Made by a program: the position numbers and the translations under genes. From the NCBI GenBank assembly GCA_963767645.1, contig CAVYEW010000002.1, positions 62,001 through 126,000 of the forward strand: a DNA stretch of 64,000 nt. The letters are read 5' to 3'. Below the pieces are notes generated by a model, which saw only the letters and a list, made by a program, of their open reading frames with translations, ran no database searches and was not told the origin of the DNA. Position 1 is the first letter of the stretch. The number at the start of each line of letters is the position of its first letter. Positions 44,591-53,540 of this stretch are shown here, piece by piece. Origin of the DNA: DATFDN01 sp963767645 (lineage in GTDB: Bacteria; Pseudomonadota; Alphaproteobacteria; Acetobacterales; Acetobacteraceae).

Positions 44591-45052
44591 TCAGGCGTCG
44601 ATCAGCATCAAGGGCTCGCCGTATTCGACCGGCGAGGCATTGGCGACCAGGATGCGCGCCACCGTTCCCGCCCGCGGCGCCTTGACGTGGTTGAAGGTTT
44701 TCATCGCCTCGATCAGCAGCACGGTCTGCCCGGCGCTGACCGTCTGGCCGAGCGTCACGAACGGGGCGGCGCTCGGCTCCGGCGAGAGATAGACGACCCC
44801 GACCATCGGGCTCAGCACGGCGCCGGGATGGTTGGCGAGTTCGTCGGCCTCGCTCGGCGGAGGCGCCAGCGCGGCGGGCGAGGCCGCTGCCGTGCGGGGA
44901 AGCGCCTCGGCGCCGGGCGGCACGGTGCCGGGAGCGCGGACCACGCGAATCCGGCTGTCCTTCTCGGCGATCTCGATCTCGGTCAGCCCGGTCTCGGTCA
45001 GGATGCCGGCAAGCGCCCGGATCGCGTCGGGGTCCATCGGAATGCGGGTCAT
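44591..45052 (-). CDS. accB: Acetyl-CoA carboxylase biotin carboxyl carrier protein
   Basis: The 153-residue carrier has an N-terminal domain (LAGILTETGLTEIEIAEKDS), a Pro/Ala linker and a C-terminal biotinyl domain with the biotin Lys in EAMKTFN. The ATG overlaps the aroQ stop, so aroQ-accB-accC are one operon, a common bacterial order. Confidence 0.95.
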   Translation of the reverse strand: MTRIPMDPDAIRALAGILTETGLTEIEIAEKDSRIRVVRAPGTVPPGAEALPRTAAASPAALAPPPSEADELANHPGAVLSPMVGVVYLSPEPSAAPFVTLGQTVSAGQTVLLIEAMKTFNHVKAPRAGTVARILVANASPVEYGEPLMLIDA

Positions 45053-45510
45053 GCTGCTTCCTCAAGGATCAGGGACAAGGCCGTCAGCGCCAGCGCATAG
45101 CCCCGGATGCCGAGCCCGCAAATCACACCCAGGGCGGCCTTGGACACATAGGAGTGCTGCCGGAATTCCTCGCGCTGGTGGATGTTGGTCAGGTGGACCT
45201 CGATGGCCGGCAGTTCCGCGGCCAGCAGCGCGTCCATCAAGGCGATCGAGGTGGTGGTGTAGCCGGCCGGGTTGATGATGATGCCGGCGGCCCGGCCCCG
45301 GCACTCCTGCACCCAGGAGACCAGCTCGCCCTCCACGTTCGACTGGCGGAAGTCGATCGCCAGCCCCAGTCTCTCGCCGGTCTCGGCGCAGAGCTGTTCC
45401 ACGTCGTCCAACGTCGCGGCGCCGTAGAGATGCGGCTGCCGCAGGCCGAGCATGTTCATGTTCGGCCCGTTCAGGATCGCGATCAGGGGGTGCGTCTCGC
45501 TCCCGGACAT
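45049..45510 (-). CDS. aroQ: Type II 3-dehydroquinate dehydratase
   Basis: This shikimate-pathway enzyme converts 3-dehydroquinate to 3-dehydroshikimate. The 153-residue protein has LNGPNMNMLGLRQPHLYG with the catalytic Tyr region, FRQSNVEGELVSWVQ, INPAGYTTTSIALMDAL and the catalytic His in EVHLTNIHQREEFRQHS. It is the promoter-proximal gene of the accBC operon and is divergent from thiS. Confidence 0.95.
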   Translation of the reverse strand: MSGSETHPLIAILNGPNMNMLGLRQPHLYGAATLDDVEQLCAETGERLGLAIDFRQSNVEGELVSWVQECRGRAAGIIINPAGYTTTSIALMDALLAAELPAIEVHLTNIHQREEFRQHSYVSKAALGVICGLGIRGYALALTALSLILEEAA

Positions 45511-45585
45511 GCTCCGCCGGTAGCATACGGCGCGGCTACGGTCCAACTTGGGGGGGTTTGCCGCGAGGCGCGTCTGACATAGGGT

Positions 45586-45807
45586 ATGCCGACGATGCGT
45601 AACACCGTGTCCCTGACGCTGAATGGCGAAGCCCGTCGCTTCGAGGGCCCGCTCACGGTCGCGGGGCTGCTGACCGAGCTTGGGCTCGACACCCGCAAGG
45701 TGGCGGTGGAGCGCAACCTCGAGATCGTGGCGCGTTCCACCTATGCCGAAATCTGGCTGGACAGCGGCGACTCGCTGGAGATCGTGCATTTCATCGGCGG
45801 AGGCTAG
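45586..45807 (+). CDS. thiS: ThiS sulfur-carrier protein
   Basis: The 73-residue ubiquitin-like protein ends in the Gly-Gly tail (VHFIGGG) that becomes the thiocarboxylate sulfur donor for the thiamine thiazole ring. The core reads LTLNGEARRFEGPLTVAGLL. A second ATG three codons in (45595) has a better-spaced agggt and may be the true start. No TPP riboswitch is apparent in the 75 bases upstream. Confidence 0.9.
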   Translation: MPTMRNTVSLTLNGEARRFEGPLTVAGLLTELGLDTRKVAVERNLEIVARSTYAEIWLDSGDSLEIVHFIGGG

Positions 45808-45811
45808 GCAC

Positions 45812-46606
45812 ATGGATGGATCGATGGCGCTGGACGATGATGCCTGGACCGTCGCCGGGCGGCGCTTCCGTTCGCGCCTGATCGTCGGCACCGGCAAGTA
45901 CAAGGACCTGATCGAGACCGCCGCCGCGATCGAGGCGAGCGGGGCGGAGATCGTCACCGTAGCGGTGCGCCGGGTGAACCTGTCCGACCCGAACGCGCCG
46001 ATGCTGCAGGACTACGTGGACCCGAAGCGCTACACCTATCTGCCCAACACCGCCGGCTGCCACACCGCGCAGGACGCCGTCCGCACGCTGCGCCTGGCGC
46101 GCGAGGCGGGCGGCTGGAACCTGGTGAAGCTGGAGGTGCTGGGCCCGCCGCCGACGCTCTATCCGGACATGGGGGCGACGCTGGAAGCGGCGGAGGCGCT
46201 CATCAAGGACGGGTTCGAGGTGATGGTCTATTGCGCCGACGATCCGGTCTCGGCGGTGAGGCTGCAGGATATGGGCTGCGTCGCCATCATGCCGCTCGGG
46301 GCGCCGATCGGCTCGGGCCTGGGCATCCAGAACCCGGCGATGCTCAGCATCCTGCGTGATCTGGTGCGCGTCCCGTTCCTGGTTGACGCGGGGGTCGGGC
46401 AGGCCTCGGACGCGGCGATCGCGATGGAGCTTGGCTGCGACGCGGTGCTGCTGAACTCCGCCATCGCCCATGCCAAGGACCCGGTGCGGATGGCGCGGGC
46501 GATGAAGCTTGCGGTCGAGGCGGGGCGGCTGTCCTACCTGGCCGGACGGATGCCGCGGCGCATGGGCGCCGATCCGTCGAGCCCACTCACCGGCCTGATC
46601 CGCTAG
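45812..46606 (+). CDS. thiG: ThiG thiazole synthase
   Basis: ThiG joins deoxyxylulose phosphate, dehydroglycine and ThiS-thiocarboxylate to form the thiazole phosphate. The 264-residue barrel protein has RLIVGTGKYKDLIETAAAIE, TVAVRRVNLSDPNAPMLQDY, the Schiff-base Lys in WNLVKLEVLG and the C-terminal GCDAVLLNSAIAHAKDPVRM. It starts 4 bases after thiS. An alternative ATG lies four codons in. Confidence 0.95.
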   Translation: MDGSMALDDDAWTVAGRRFRSRLIVGTGKYKDLIETAAAIEASGAEIVTVAVRRVNLSDPNAPMLQDYVDPKRYTYLPNTAGCHTAQDAVRTLRLAREAGGWNLVKLEVLGPPPTLYPDMGATLEAAEALIKDGFEVMVYCADDPVSAVRLQDMGCVAIMPLGAPIGSGLGIQNPAMLSILRDLVRVPFLVDAGVGQASDAAIAMELGCDAVLLNSAIAHAKDPVRMARAMKLAVEAGRLSYLAGRMPRRMGADPSSPLTGLIR

Positions 46607-46608
46607 CC

Positions 46609-47187
46609 ATGCCCCAGCCCGACCACATCTCCAAGCTCGGCGTCCCGGACCCGGCCAGCCTCGACGAGGATCTGCGCGCGATCTGGGACAAGTGCGTAAA
46701 CAAGCTCGGCTTCGTGCCGAACGTGTACAGCGCCTATAGTCTCCGGCCCGAGCGGTTGCGCAACTTCATGCGCATGTACAACGAGATCATGCTCGCCCCC
46801 TCCGGGCTGTCGAAGCTGGAGCGCGAGATGGTCGCCGTCGTCGTCTCCTCGGCCAATCGCTGCTATTACTGCCTGGTCGCCCACGGCGCGGCCGTGCGGC
46901 AGCTGTCGGGCGATCCGGAGCTGGGCGAGATGATGGCCCTGAACTACCGGGTGGCGCGGCTCGATCCGCGCCAGCGGACCATACTGGATTTCGCCTGGAA
47001 GATGACCACCACCCCCTGGCTGATCGAGGACGCCGATCGCGAGGTGCTGCGAAGAGCGGGACTGAACGAGGCGGACATCTTCGACCTCGCGGAGACGGTC
47101 GCGTTCTTCAATCTGTCGAACCGCATGGCATCGGCGACCGACATGATGCCCAACCGCGACTACCACCAGGCCGCGCGGAGCGCCTGA
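46609..47187 (+). CDS. AhpD/CMD-like peroxidase-related protein
   Basis: The 192-residue helical protein has the alkylhydroperoxidase-D-like redox motif CYYCLVAHG and LSKLEREMVAVVVSSANR, matching the 'peroxidase-related enzyme' family of about 190 residues. It probably reduces peroxides or disulfides using the CxxC pair. It starts 2 bases after thiG and so may be co-transcribed with it. Confidence 0.88.
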   Translation: MPQPDHISKLGVPDPASLDEDLRAIWDKCVNKLGFVPNVYSAYSLRPERLRNFMRMYNEIMLAPSGLSKLEREMVAVVVSSANRCYYCLVAHGAAVRQLSGDPELGEMMALNYRVARLDPRQRTILDFAWKMTTTPWLIEDADREVLRRAGLNEADIFDLAETVAFFNLSNRMASATDMMPNRDYHQAARSA

Positions 47188-47192
47188 GCGAC

Positions 47193-48470
47193 GTGGGAGA
47201 GACGAAAAGACCGGCGCCCGGACCCGCCGCGAGCGCCAACCGCTGGACCCAGCTCTGGCTAGGCGTGGTCTGCATGATTCTCATCGCCAACCTGCAATAC
47301 GCCTGGACGCTGTTCGTCTCGCCAATGCACCAGGCGCATGGCTGGAGCCTGACCGACATCCAGTTCGCCTTCGCCATCTTCATCGCCACCGAGACCTGGC
47401 TGACGCCGGTGGCCGGCTGGGCCGTGGACAACCTGGGGCCGCGCCGAGGCCCGCCGGCGGCGATCGCCGTGGGCGCGGTGCTGGTCGGGGCGGGCTGGAT
47501 CGTCAACTCCTATGCCGGGCGGATCGGCGCGATCTACTGGGGCGCCGCGCTGTCCGGCGCGGGGGCGGGCGCCGTCTACGCCACTTGCGTCGGCAACGCC
47601 GTGAAGTGGTTCCCCGACCGAAGGGGGCTCGCCGTCGGCCTGACCGCCGCCGGGTTCGGCGCGGGCGCGGCGCTGACCGTCATCCCCATCCGCCTGATGA
47701 TCGAGGGCGCCGGCTATGCCTCGGCGTTCTTCTGGTTCGGCCTGGGCCAGGGCGCCGTCCTGCTGCTGATCGCGCCGGCCTTGCGCGCGCCGCTGCCGGA
47801 GGAGCGCATCGCCGCCGCCGCATCGCGTGTCGTCCAGGCGCGGCACAGCGCAACGCCGCGTCAGGTGCTGCGCTCGCCCGCCTTCTGGGTGCTATACGCG
47901 ATGCTCGTCGCCGTTTCGGCGAGCGGCCTGATGGTGACGGCGCAAGTGGCGCCGATCTCGCGCGCCTACGGATTCTCCACTCAGACAGCGTTGTTCGGCG
48001 CCAGCGTGCTCAGCCTCGTCCTGGTGGTGGACAACGTGATGAATGGTCTGGCGCGGCCGTTCTTCGGCGCGGTCTCGGACCGGATCGGGCGGGAGCCGAC
48101 CATGGCGATCGCCTTCACCCTGGGCGCGGTCAGCTACTGGCTGCTGGCGGCCGTGGGAACCAACCCGGTGGCGTTCGTGGTCTGCGCCGGTTTCGTCTTC
48201 TTCACCTGGGGAGAGATATTCAGCCTGTTCCCGTCCACCTGCACGGACCTGTTCGGGCCGCGCTACGCGACCGCCAATGCCAGCCTGCTGTATACCGCCA
48301 AGGGGACCTCGGCCTGGCTTGTGCCGCTGGCGAACGTGCTGGCGGCGGCGGCGGGATGGCACGGCGTGTTCCTGGTGTGCGCGGCGGGCAACGTCGCGGT
48401 GGTGCTCGCGGCCCTGTTCGTGCTGCGTCCGATGCGGCGGCGGGCGGAGCTGGCCGCCAGCCCGGCCTGA
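47193..48470 (+). CDS. MFS transporter of the oxalate/formate antiporter (OxlT) type
   Basis: The 425-residue protein has 12 predicted helices and OxlT-family segments: ANLQYAWTLFVSPMHQAHGW, GWAVDNLGPR, IYWGAALSGAGAGAVYATCV and GNAVKWFPDRRGLAVGLTAAGFGAGA in two pieces. Family members exchange small organic anions. The start is a GTG 5 bases after the preceding stop, so it may be in the thiS-thiG-ahpD-like transcript. The substrate is not readable. Confidence 0.88.
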   Translation: MGETKRPAPGPAASANRWTQLWLGVVCMILIANLQYAWTLFVSPMHQAHGWSLTDIQFAFAIFIATETWLTPVAGWAVDNLGPRRGPPAAIAVGAVLVGAGWIVNSYAGRIGAIYWGAALSGAGAGAVYATCVGNAVKWFPDRRGLAVGLTAAGFGAGAALTVIPIRLMIEGAGYASAFFWFGLGQGAVLLLIAPALRAPLPEERIAAAASRVVQARHSATPRQVLRSPAFWVLYAMLVAVSASGLMVTAQVAPISRAYGFSTQTALFGASVLSLVLVVDNVMNGLARPFFGAVSDRIGREPTMAIAFTLGAVSYWLLAAVGTNPVAFVVCAGFVFFTWGEIFSLFPSTCTDLFGPRYATANASLLYTAKGTSAWLVPLANVLAAAAGWHGVFLVCAAGNVAVVLAALFVLRPMRRRAELAASPA

Positions 48471-48476
48471 GCGCCG

Positions 48477-49160
48477 TCAGCGCGCGCCGAAGATGGCGCT
48501 GCCCACCCGCACCCAGGTCGCACCGCAGGCGATCGCCTGCTCGAAATCGGCCGACATGCCCATCGACAGCACCGGCAACCCGTGCCGCGCGGCACGGTCG
48601 GCGAGCCATTCAAAATGCGGAGCCGGGTCCTGATCCTGGGGCGGCAGGCACATCAGCCCGACCAGGCGCGCGCCGAAGCGCTCCTTGCAGGCGGCGACGA
48701 AATCGTCGCATTCGGCGCGCGGCACGCCTGATTTCTGCGGCTCCTCGCCGGTGTTCACCTCGACGAGCAGCCGCGGCGCGCGGCCTTCCTTCTCCATCGC
48801 CGCCGCTAGCGCGTCGGCCAGACGCGGTCGGTCCAGGGTCTGGATGACGTCGGCGATCCGCACCGCCTCGCGCGCCTTGTTGGTCTGCAAGCCGCCGATG
48901 ATGTGCAACGCGAGCCCCGGCGCCGCGGTCCGCAGGGCGGGGAACTTGAGGGCGGCCTCCTGCACCCGGTTCTCGCCGAATTCCATCTGTCCGGCCGCGA
49001 ACGCCGCGCGGATCGCCGCGGCGGGCTTGGTCTTGGAGACCGCGATCAAGGTAACGTCCTCGGGCCGGCGGTTGACCCGCAGCGCCGCCTCGGCCATGCG
49101 GTCGCGCACCCGGGCCAGGCGCTCGGCTATCTCGTCGGCGGAGGGGACGATTTCTGGCAT
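48477..49160 (-). CDS. YggS-family PLP homeostasis protein
   Basis: The 227-residue protein matches PLPBP/YggS, a fold-type III PLP-binding protein that maintains vitamin B6 balance. The PLP-binding Lys lies in LIAVSKTKPAAAIRAAF. Other signatures are FGENRVQEAALKFPAL, HIIGGLQTNKAREAV and LSMGMSADFEQAIACGATWV, followed by RVGSAIFG. It converges with the MFS gene and is divergent from the ThiE-like gene. Confidence 0.95.
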   Translation of the reverse strand: MPEIVPSADEIAERLARVRDRMAEAALRVNRRPEDVTLIAVSKTKPAAAIRAAFAAGQMEFGENRVQEAALKFPALRTAAPGLALHIIGGLQTNKAREAVRIADVIQTLDRPRLADALAAAMEKEGRAPRLLVEVNTGEEPQKSGVPRAECDDFVAACKERFGARLVGLMCLPPQDQDPAPHFEWLADRAARHGLPVLSMGMSADFEQAIACGATWVRVGSAIFGAR

Positions 49161-49187
49161 CGCTCGGGTCTTTTCGGCAGGGCCGTG

Positions 49188-49784
49188 ATGGACCGGAGGC
49201 TTCTCGACTGGGCGCGCTCCGTCAAGGCCGCGCGCCGGAGCCGGATGCCGGCACTATGGCTGTTCACCGACACAAGCCGGCTGCCCGACCCGCGCGCGGC
49301 CGTGGCACGGCTTCCGAAGGGCGGTGCCGGGGTGGTCCTGCGCCACGATGCCGATCCCGACCGTCCGGCCCTCGGCCGTGCGCTCGCGCGAATTTGCCGC
49401 GCCCGCCGGCTGGCGCTGGTGGTCGCGGGTGATCCCCGCCTTGCGGCGGCCCTCGGCGCCGGTCTGCACGTGAGAGACGGGAGGCGCCCAAGCGTCATCC
49501 GGCCGGCCCGCCGGCGCGGGGTGACGCTGACCAGTTCGGCCCATGATCTCGCATCCTTGCGGCGGGCGGCCAGTGCGGGGGCGCAGCTCGTGTTCCTCTC
49601 GCCCGCCTTCCCGACCGCAAGCCATCCGGGAAAGGCAGGTCTCGGCGTGGTGCGCTGGACGCTTTTGGCACGCCGCGCCGCCTGCCCGGTTGCCGCCCTG
49701 GGAGGAATTGACGGGATCAGCGTGCGCCGGCTGCCGCGCGCAGCGTGCGCGGGCGCGGGTGCGATCGGTGCGCTGGCCGGCTGA
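49188..49784 (+). CDS. Thiamine-phosphate synthase/TenI-like protein
   Basis: The 198-residue protein has a ThiE/TenI barrel outline: ALWLFTDTSRLPDPRAAVAR, RLALVVAGDPRLAAALGAGL, LTSSAHDLASLRRAASAGAQ, LVFLSPAFPTASHPGKAGLG and CPVAALGGIDG. It is Arg/Ala-rich and slightly shorter than ThiE, and it lacks a clear diphosphate-binding QLR-K start, so TenI-like is as likely as ThiE. An overlapping GTG one codon upstream is possible. Note that thiS-thiG lie 2.6 kb to the left. Confidence 0.65.
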   Translation: MDRRLLDWARSVKAARRSRMPALWLFTDTSRLPDPRAAVARLPKGGAGVVLRHDADPDRPALGRALARICRARRLALVVAGDPRLAAALGAGLHVRDGRRPSVIRPARRRGVTLTSSAHDLASLRRAASAGAQLVFLSPAFPTASHPGKAGLGVVRWTLLARRAACPVAALGGIDGISVRRLPRAACAGAGAIGALAG

Positions 49785-49937
49785 CCATCTGTGCCGTTTC
49801 GGTCACAGTGTTTCGTGATTGCCATGCAGTATGAATTGGGACCGTTGCGGGGCTGCCGGGCAGTCCGCAATATGCAGCCCGAAGGTCGCGCGGCCGCGCC
49901 GTCGCGCCGCGACGTGGCAAAAACAGGAGGATTATGA
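49785..49937 (+). promoter_or_regulatory. Porin leader region with strong ribosome site
   Basis: A 153-base leader precedes the porin gene. It is relatively AT-rich at its start (gtgtttcgtgattgccatgc) and ends in aggagg 7 bases before the ATG, the strongest ribosome site in the window, in keeping with an abundant protein. I could not fix the promoter boxes. Confidence 0.4.
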
Positions 49938-51389
49938 ATGCGTAAGCTCTTGCTGGCGAGCGCGGCCGTGATCGGCGGTATCGCTTCCGGCCAGGCCATC
50001 GCCCAGACCGCGCCGCCGCCGGCTCCCGGACCGCTGCCGCCGACCTGGACCGAGGGCCCGCAGCCTACCGCGCCGAGCGGCATCGCGACAGCCAACACCA
50101 ACCTGAACGCGCAAGGCTTCTACACCAAGGGCCCGCTGCCGGCGCCCACGCCCGGCAGCATCGTCGTCCGCTTCAACGGCCGCGTGGTCTTCTACGGTTT
50201 CGCCGAGAACGAGACCTCCGATCGGGTCGGCGGCCGCAAGGCGCAGCCCTACGGCACCCTCGGGTATCTTCGCATGTATCAGGGCGTGGACGGCATGACC
50301 TCGAGCGGTCTGCGCTACGGTGCCGCGGCCGAAATCCGGGTAACGGACTCGTTCTCCAACGCCTCAACCACCAGCGGCGGCTCGTCCGCTGCCACGATCG
50401 GGGTAAGCAACACTGCGGTTCCTGCGGGCGGAGCCTTCACCTATGTTCCGGGCAAGCAGCTCTACGTCCGCCGCGCCTTCGTCTATCTCGGCGGCGAGTG
50501 GGGTGCGATCCATTTCGGCCAGGACGACGGCCCGCTCAGCTTGCTGGATGCCGGCGTGACCACCTTCCAGACCTATAACGACGGCGGGTGGAACGACGAC
50601 CTGAACAGCATCGGCAACGTCGATACGCCGGTCTGGCCGTTCCCTTCCGGCATCGGCAACGAATACACCACCTCCAAGGTCGTCTATCTGTCGCCGCAGA
50701 TCGCCGGATTCGACTTCGCCGCGAGCTTCGAGCCCGACGACAATCCGCTCGGCGATACGATCGGTTCCGCTAGCGCCTTCAGCCCGCAGCTTTCGACGGG
50801 ACTGCTGCCGGGCGAGATCGCGCGCCGCCGCAACACGTACGAAGTCGGCGCCCGCTACCAGGGCGCGTTCGGTCCGGCAGGCCTCTATGTTTGGGGCGGC
50901 TACATGGGTTCCGGTGTCGTGACTCCGGGCGCCGGCGCAACCGCGCCTGTGTCCCATTACGATGGCCTGGGGGCGTATAACGGCGGCATCGCCCTGAACT
51001 TCGGCGGCCTACGGGTCGGCGGCTCCGTGATCGGCGGTCGGATGAACGATCAGATCGCCCTGAAGGTGACCGGCGCTCACAACATGTTCGCCTATATCGG
51101 CGGCGTGCAGTACACGCTTGGTCCGCTGACGGTCGGCGCGTCGTACCTGAACGTCAAGAGCCCCGGCGCGCTGAACGCCGCGGGCGGGCCGCTGCCGTCC
51201 GACCGGCGCGAGGGCGGCCTCAACGTGGGCGGCACCTACGTGGTCGCGCCTGGCCTGCTCTTCTGGCTGTCGGCCACCTACGGCCAGCGCTATCAGGGCG
51301 GGTTCAACTTCAGCACCGGCGCTCTCGGGCCCGACGCCAACAACGTGAAGTTCGAGTCCATCGCGTTCGGCCCCATGGTCCGCTGGTAA
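49938..51389 (+). CDS. Gram-negative trimeric-type porin
   Basis: The 483-residue protein has a signal peptide (MRKLLLASAAVIGGIASGQAIA), then a Pro-rich linker (QTAPPPAPGPLPPTW), then a beta-barrel with many alternating aromatic strands (VRFNGRVVFYGFAENETSDR, KQLYVRRAFVYLGGEWGAIH, YEVGARYQGAFGPAGLYVWG). It ends in an aromatic C-terminus (MVRW), the usual signal for outer-membrane assembly. It resembles OmpC/OmpU-like porins of Alphaproteobacteria. A strong terminator follows, indicating a monocistronic gene. Confidence 0.88.
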   Translation: MRKLLLASAAVIGGIASGQAIAQTAPPPAPGPLPPTWTEGPQPTAPSGIATANTNLNAQGFYTKGPLPAPTPGSIVVRFNGRVVFYGFAENETSDRVGGRKAQPYGTLGYLRMYQGVDGMTSSGLRYGAAAEIRVTDSFSNASTTSGGSSAATIGVSNTAVPAGGAFTYVPGKQLYVRRAFVYLGGEWGAIHFGQDDGPLSLLDAGVTTFQTYNDGGWNDDLNSIGNVDTPVWPFPSGIGNEYTTSKVVYLSPQIAGFDFAASFEPDDNPLGDTIGSASAFSPQLSTGLLPGEIARRRNTYEVGARYQGAFGPAGLYVWGGYMGSGVVTPGAGATAPVSHYDGLGAYNGGIALNFGGLRVGGSVIGGRMNDQIALKVTGAHNMFAYIGGVQYTLGPLTVGASYLNVKSPGALNAAGGPLPSDRREGGLNVGGTYVVAPGLLFWLSATYGQRYQGGFNFSTGALGPDANNVKFESIAFGPMVRW

Positions 51390-51415
51390 CGCCGAGTACC
51401 GGCCTCGTGCTGGAC

Positions 51416-51447
51416 AGCGGCGGGGCTTGCCCCGCCGCTTTTCTTTT
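51416..51447 (+). terminator. Rho-independent terminator of the porin gene
   Basis: A perfect 10-bp GC stem (agcggcgggg with ccccgccgct, loop cttg) is followed by tttctttt. It lies 26 bases after the porin stop on the plus strand. Confidence 0.9.
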
Positions 51448-51500
51448 GCGCGTCGTGCGGCTAGACCGTCGCATCCTCGCGAGAATCGAAGCGTCCTCCC

Positions 51501-52031
51501 ATGATTCGCCGGATCGCACCCTTCGCCGCGCTCGCCACGCTCGCCACGCTGGCTGCGTGCGGCGCGAACACCAAGCCGCCCGAGGCGCTGGCGGGATATT
51601 TCGGGCCCGAACCCGCGCCGCAGGCAGGTGGGGTGCTCGGCGACCAAGGCTTGGTCTTCGGCGTCGGCAAGGGCGTCAACCGCCAGCGCGATCAGGCGGG
51701 GGGCGCCCTCGGGGTGAACGCCTATCTCTGGCGCGGCGCGCTGGATACGCTGTCTTTCATGCCGCTCGCCTCCGCCGACCCGTTCGGCGGGACCATCATC
51801 ACCGATTGGTACTCCCCGCCCGGCACGCCCGACGAACGGTTCAAGGCCACCGCCTACATCCTTGGCCGCGAGCTGCGCTCCGATGGGCTGCACGTGACGA
51901 TCTTCCGCCAGGTGCTGCGCGACGGGCGGTGGGAGGATGCGCCGGTCAGCTCGGTCACGACCGGCGACATCGAGAACAAGATCCTGGACCGCGCCCGCGC
52001 GATGCGCGCCAACGTGGTGGCCAGCCAGTAG
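51501..52031 (+). CDS. DUF3576 lipoprotein
   Basis: The 176-residue protein has a lipoprotein leader with Cys after LATLAAC, then a DUF3576 domain (GVNAYLWRGALDTLSFMPLA, FGGTIITDWYSPPGTPDERF, LGRELRSDGLHVTIFRQVLR). DUF3576 is a conserved alphaproteobacterial envelope family of unknown function. It follows the porin terminator and so needs its own promoter in the short gap. Confidence 0.88.
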   Translation: MIRRIAPFAALATLATLAACGANTKPPEALAGYFGPEPAPQAGGVLGDQGLVFGVGKGVNRQRDQAGGALGVNAYLWRGALDTLSFMPLASADPFGGTIITDWYSPPGTPDERFKATAYILGRELRSDGLHVTIFRQVLRDGRWEDAPVSSVTTGDIENKILDRARAMRANVVASQ

Positions 52032-52089
52032 AGCACTCCGGCGGTGCCCTAGTGCGTTTTCAGACTGACTATGTCGACGCGCCGTTTCA

Positions 52090-52173
52090 CCCCTCCCCTG
52101 TCCCCTCCCGCAAGGGGAGGGGGACGTGGTAGGCGACTCCCCCTCCCCTTGCGGGAGGGGGCCGGGGGAGGGA
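52090..52173. repeat. GC-rich palindromic dispersed repeat, copy C
   Basis: Arms cccctcccgcaaggggagg and ccctccccttgcgggagg form an inverted pair, nearly the same sequence as copy B at 10011-10095. It sits between the DUF3576 gene and the convergent MFS gene. Confidence 0.85.
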
Positions 52174-52229
52174 TACGCCGGCGGTTCCAGTCTGAGTGAA
52201 GCGGCTGTAATACCAGGCCGCGTTGAAAG

Positions 52230-52348
52230 TGACCTGTCGCCCACCCCGTCATGCCCGCGCAGGCCGGGCATCCACGCTTGCAAGTGCCGCCGCAAAGGCG
52301 TGGATACTCGCGACAAGCGCGAGCATGACGGCGGGAAGGAACAGGTCA
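52230..52348. repeat. REP-like imperfect palindrome with outer inverted repeats
   Basis: Outer arms tgacctgt and acaggtca enclose an inner pair (cgtcatgcccgcgcagg and cgcgagcatgacg; ggcatccacgc and gcgtggatactc). The whole is about 119 bases, in a gene-free gap. It resembles the widespread alphaproteobacterial 'cgtcatgcccg...gtggat' intergenic element. Confidence 0.75.
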
Positions 52349-52351
52349 GCT

Positions 52352-53536
52352 TCAAGGCGGGCCGGTATAAGAGGCGTTAGCCCCCGCCGTAAGCCGGTTC
52401 AGCGGCAGCAGGCAGAGCAGCGCCGCCGTTGCCACCAGCCCCATTGCAGCGAACAGCCATTGCGCGGGCCAGGCTAGCACCAGTGGAGTCGCCAAGGTCG
52501 GCGCCACGGCCTGCGCCAGCATCACCGGAAGCGCCAGCCGTCCGATCTGGGTCGCGTAGCCGCGCGCCCCGAACAGGTGCAGCGGCAGCGTGCCGCGGCT
52601 GATCGTCAGGATGCCGTTGCTCATCCCATAGGCAATCGCGAACGCGCCGACCGGCGCGCCGGCCAGCATGACGCCGACGCCGATGGGCAGCAGCGCCGCG
52701 CCCAGCCATGACGTGACCAGCGGATCGAGGCGGCGGCCGAACGCCATCTCCAACAGCCGCCCGGCGACCTGCGTCGGTCCGATCAGCGCCGCCACGCCAA
52801 CCGCCGAGCCGGCCGCCAACCCGAGGCCTCGGAACAGGACCAGCGCATGCACCGACACCACGGAGCTGATCGCCGCACGCAACGAGAAGAAGACCGCAAG
52901 CAGCAGGAACGCGGCGCCTCCGCGCCCCGTCGGCCCGCCGCCTCGGGCCGGCGTCTCGGCCAGACCCGCATGCGCCGGCGCCGGCGGCACGAACGCCAGA
53001 ATGAGCGGCAGATTCACGCCGGCCAGGATCAGCGCATAGACGATCACCGTCGCGCGCCAGCCCAGCAGCCGCACCAGGCCCACGCCCATCGGCCAGCCGA
53101 GCGAGGACGCAAAGCCGCCGAACAGCGTGACCCCGACGATCGCCGGCCGCGCCGCTGTGCCGAGCAGCCGCCCGACCGTGGCGAAGCTCGCGTCATACAG
53201 CCCGGCGGCCATGCCGAAGCCGCAGATCGTCCACCCGACATACCAGCCGGCGAGCGTCGGCCACGCTGCGAGGACCGCCATGCCCGCCGCCATGACCGCA
53301 TTGCCGAGCGCCAGCACGCCCCGTCCGCCGACCCGATCGATACGCCGCCCGACGCGCGGCGAGGCGAAGCCGGTGATGAGCAGCGCCCAGGAGAAGCCGC
53401 CCAGCAGCGCCGTCGGGCTCGCCTGCATCGACCGAGCCGCCGCGGCGGTCACGACGGCGGGGGTGTAGTAGGTCGTCGCCCAGGCCAGAAGCTGCGTCAC
53501 GCCCAGCAGCAGCACCAGCCGCCGGCCGAGCGGCAT
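52352..53536 (-). CDS. MFS transporter
   Basis: The 394-residue protein has 12 hydrophobic segments. The N-terminus reads LVLLLGVTQLLAWATTYYTP, and the loop RVGRRIDRVGGRGV matches the MFS GxxxDRxGRR signature. Organic-acid-transporter relatives (monocarboxylate/OFA-like) are the closest impression. It follows the LutA-like gene by 4 bases on the same strand, so it may carry lactate or a similar hydroxy acid. The C-terminal end reads into the repeat region (ASYTGPP), so the last residues may derive from the repeat. Confidence 0.82.
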   Translation of the reverse strand: MPLGRRLVLLLGVTQLLAWATTYYTPAVVTAAAARSMQASPTALLGGFSWALLITGFASPRVGRRIDRVGGRGVLALGNAVMAAGMAVLAAWPTLAGWYVGWTICGFGMAAGLYDASFATVGRLLGTAARPAIVGVTLFGGFASSLGWPMGVGLVRLLGWRATVIVYALILAGVNLPLILAFVPPAPAHAGLAETPARGGGPTGRGGAAFLLLAVFFSLRAAISSVVSVHALVLFRGLGLAAGSAVGVAALIGPTQVAGRLLEMAFGRRLDPLVTSWLGAALLPIGVGVMLAGAPVGAFAIAYGMSNGILTISRGTLPLHLFGARGYATQIGRLALPVMLAQAVAPTLATPLVLAWPAQWLFAAMGLVATAALLCLLPLNRLTAGANASYTGPP

Positions 53537-53540
53537 TGCC

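Noticed and set aside
45511..45585. TPP riboswitch upstream of thiS
   Set aside because: The 75-base gap lacks the conserved THI-box segments and is shared with the divergent aroQ promoter.
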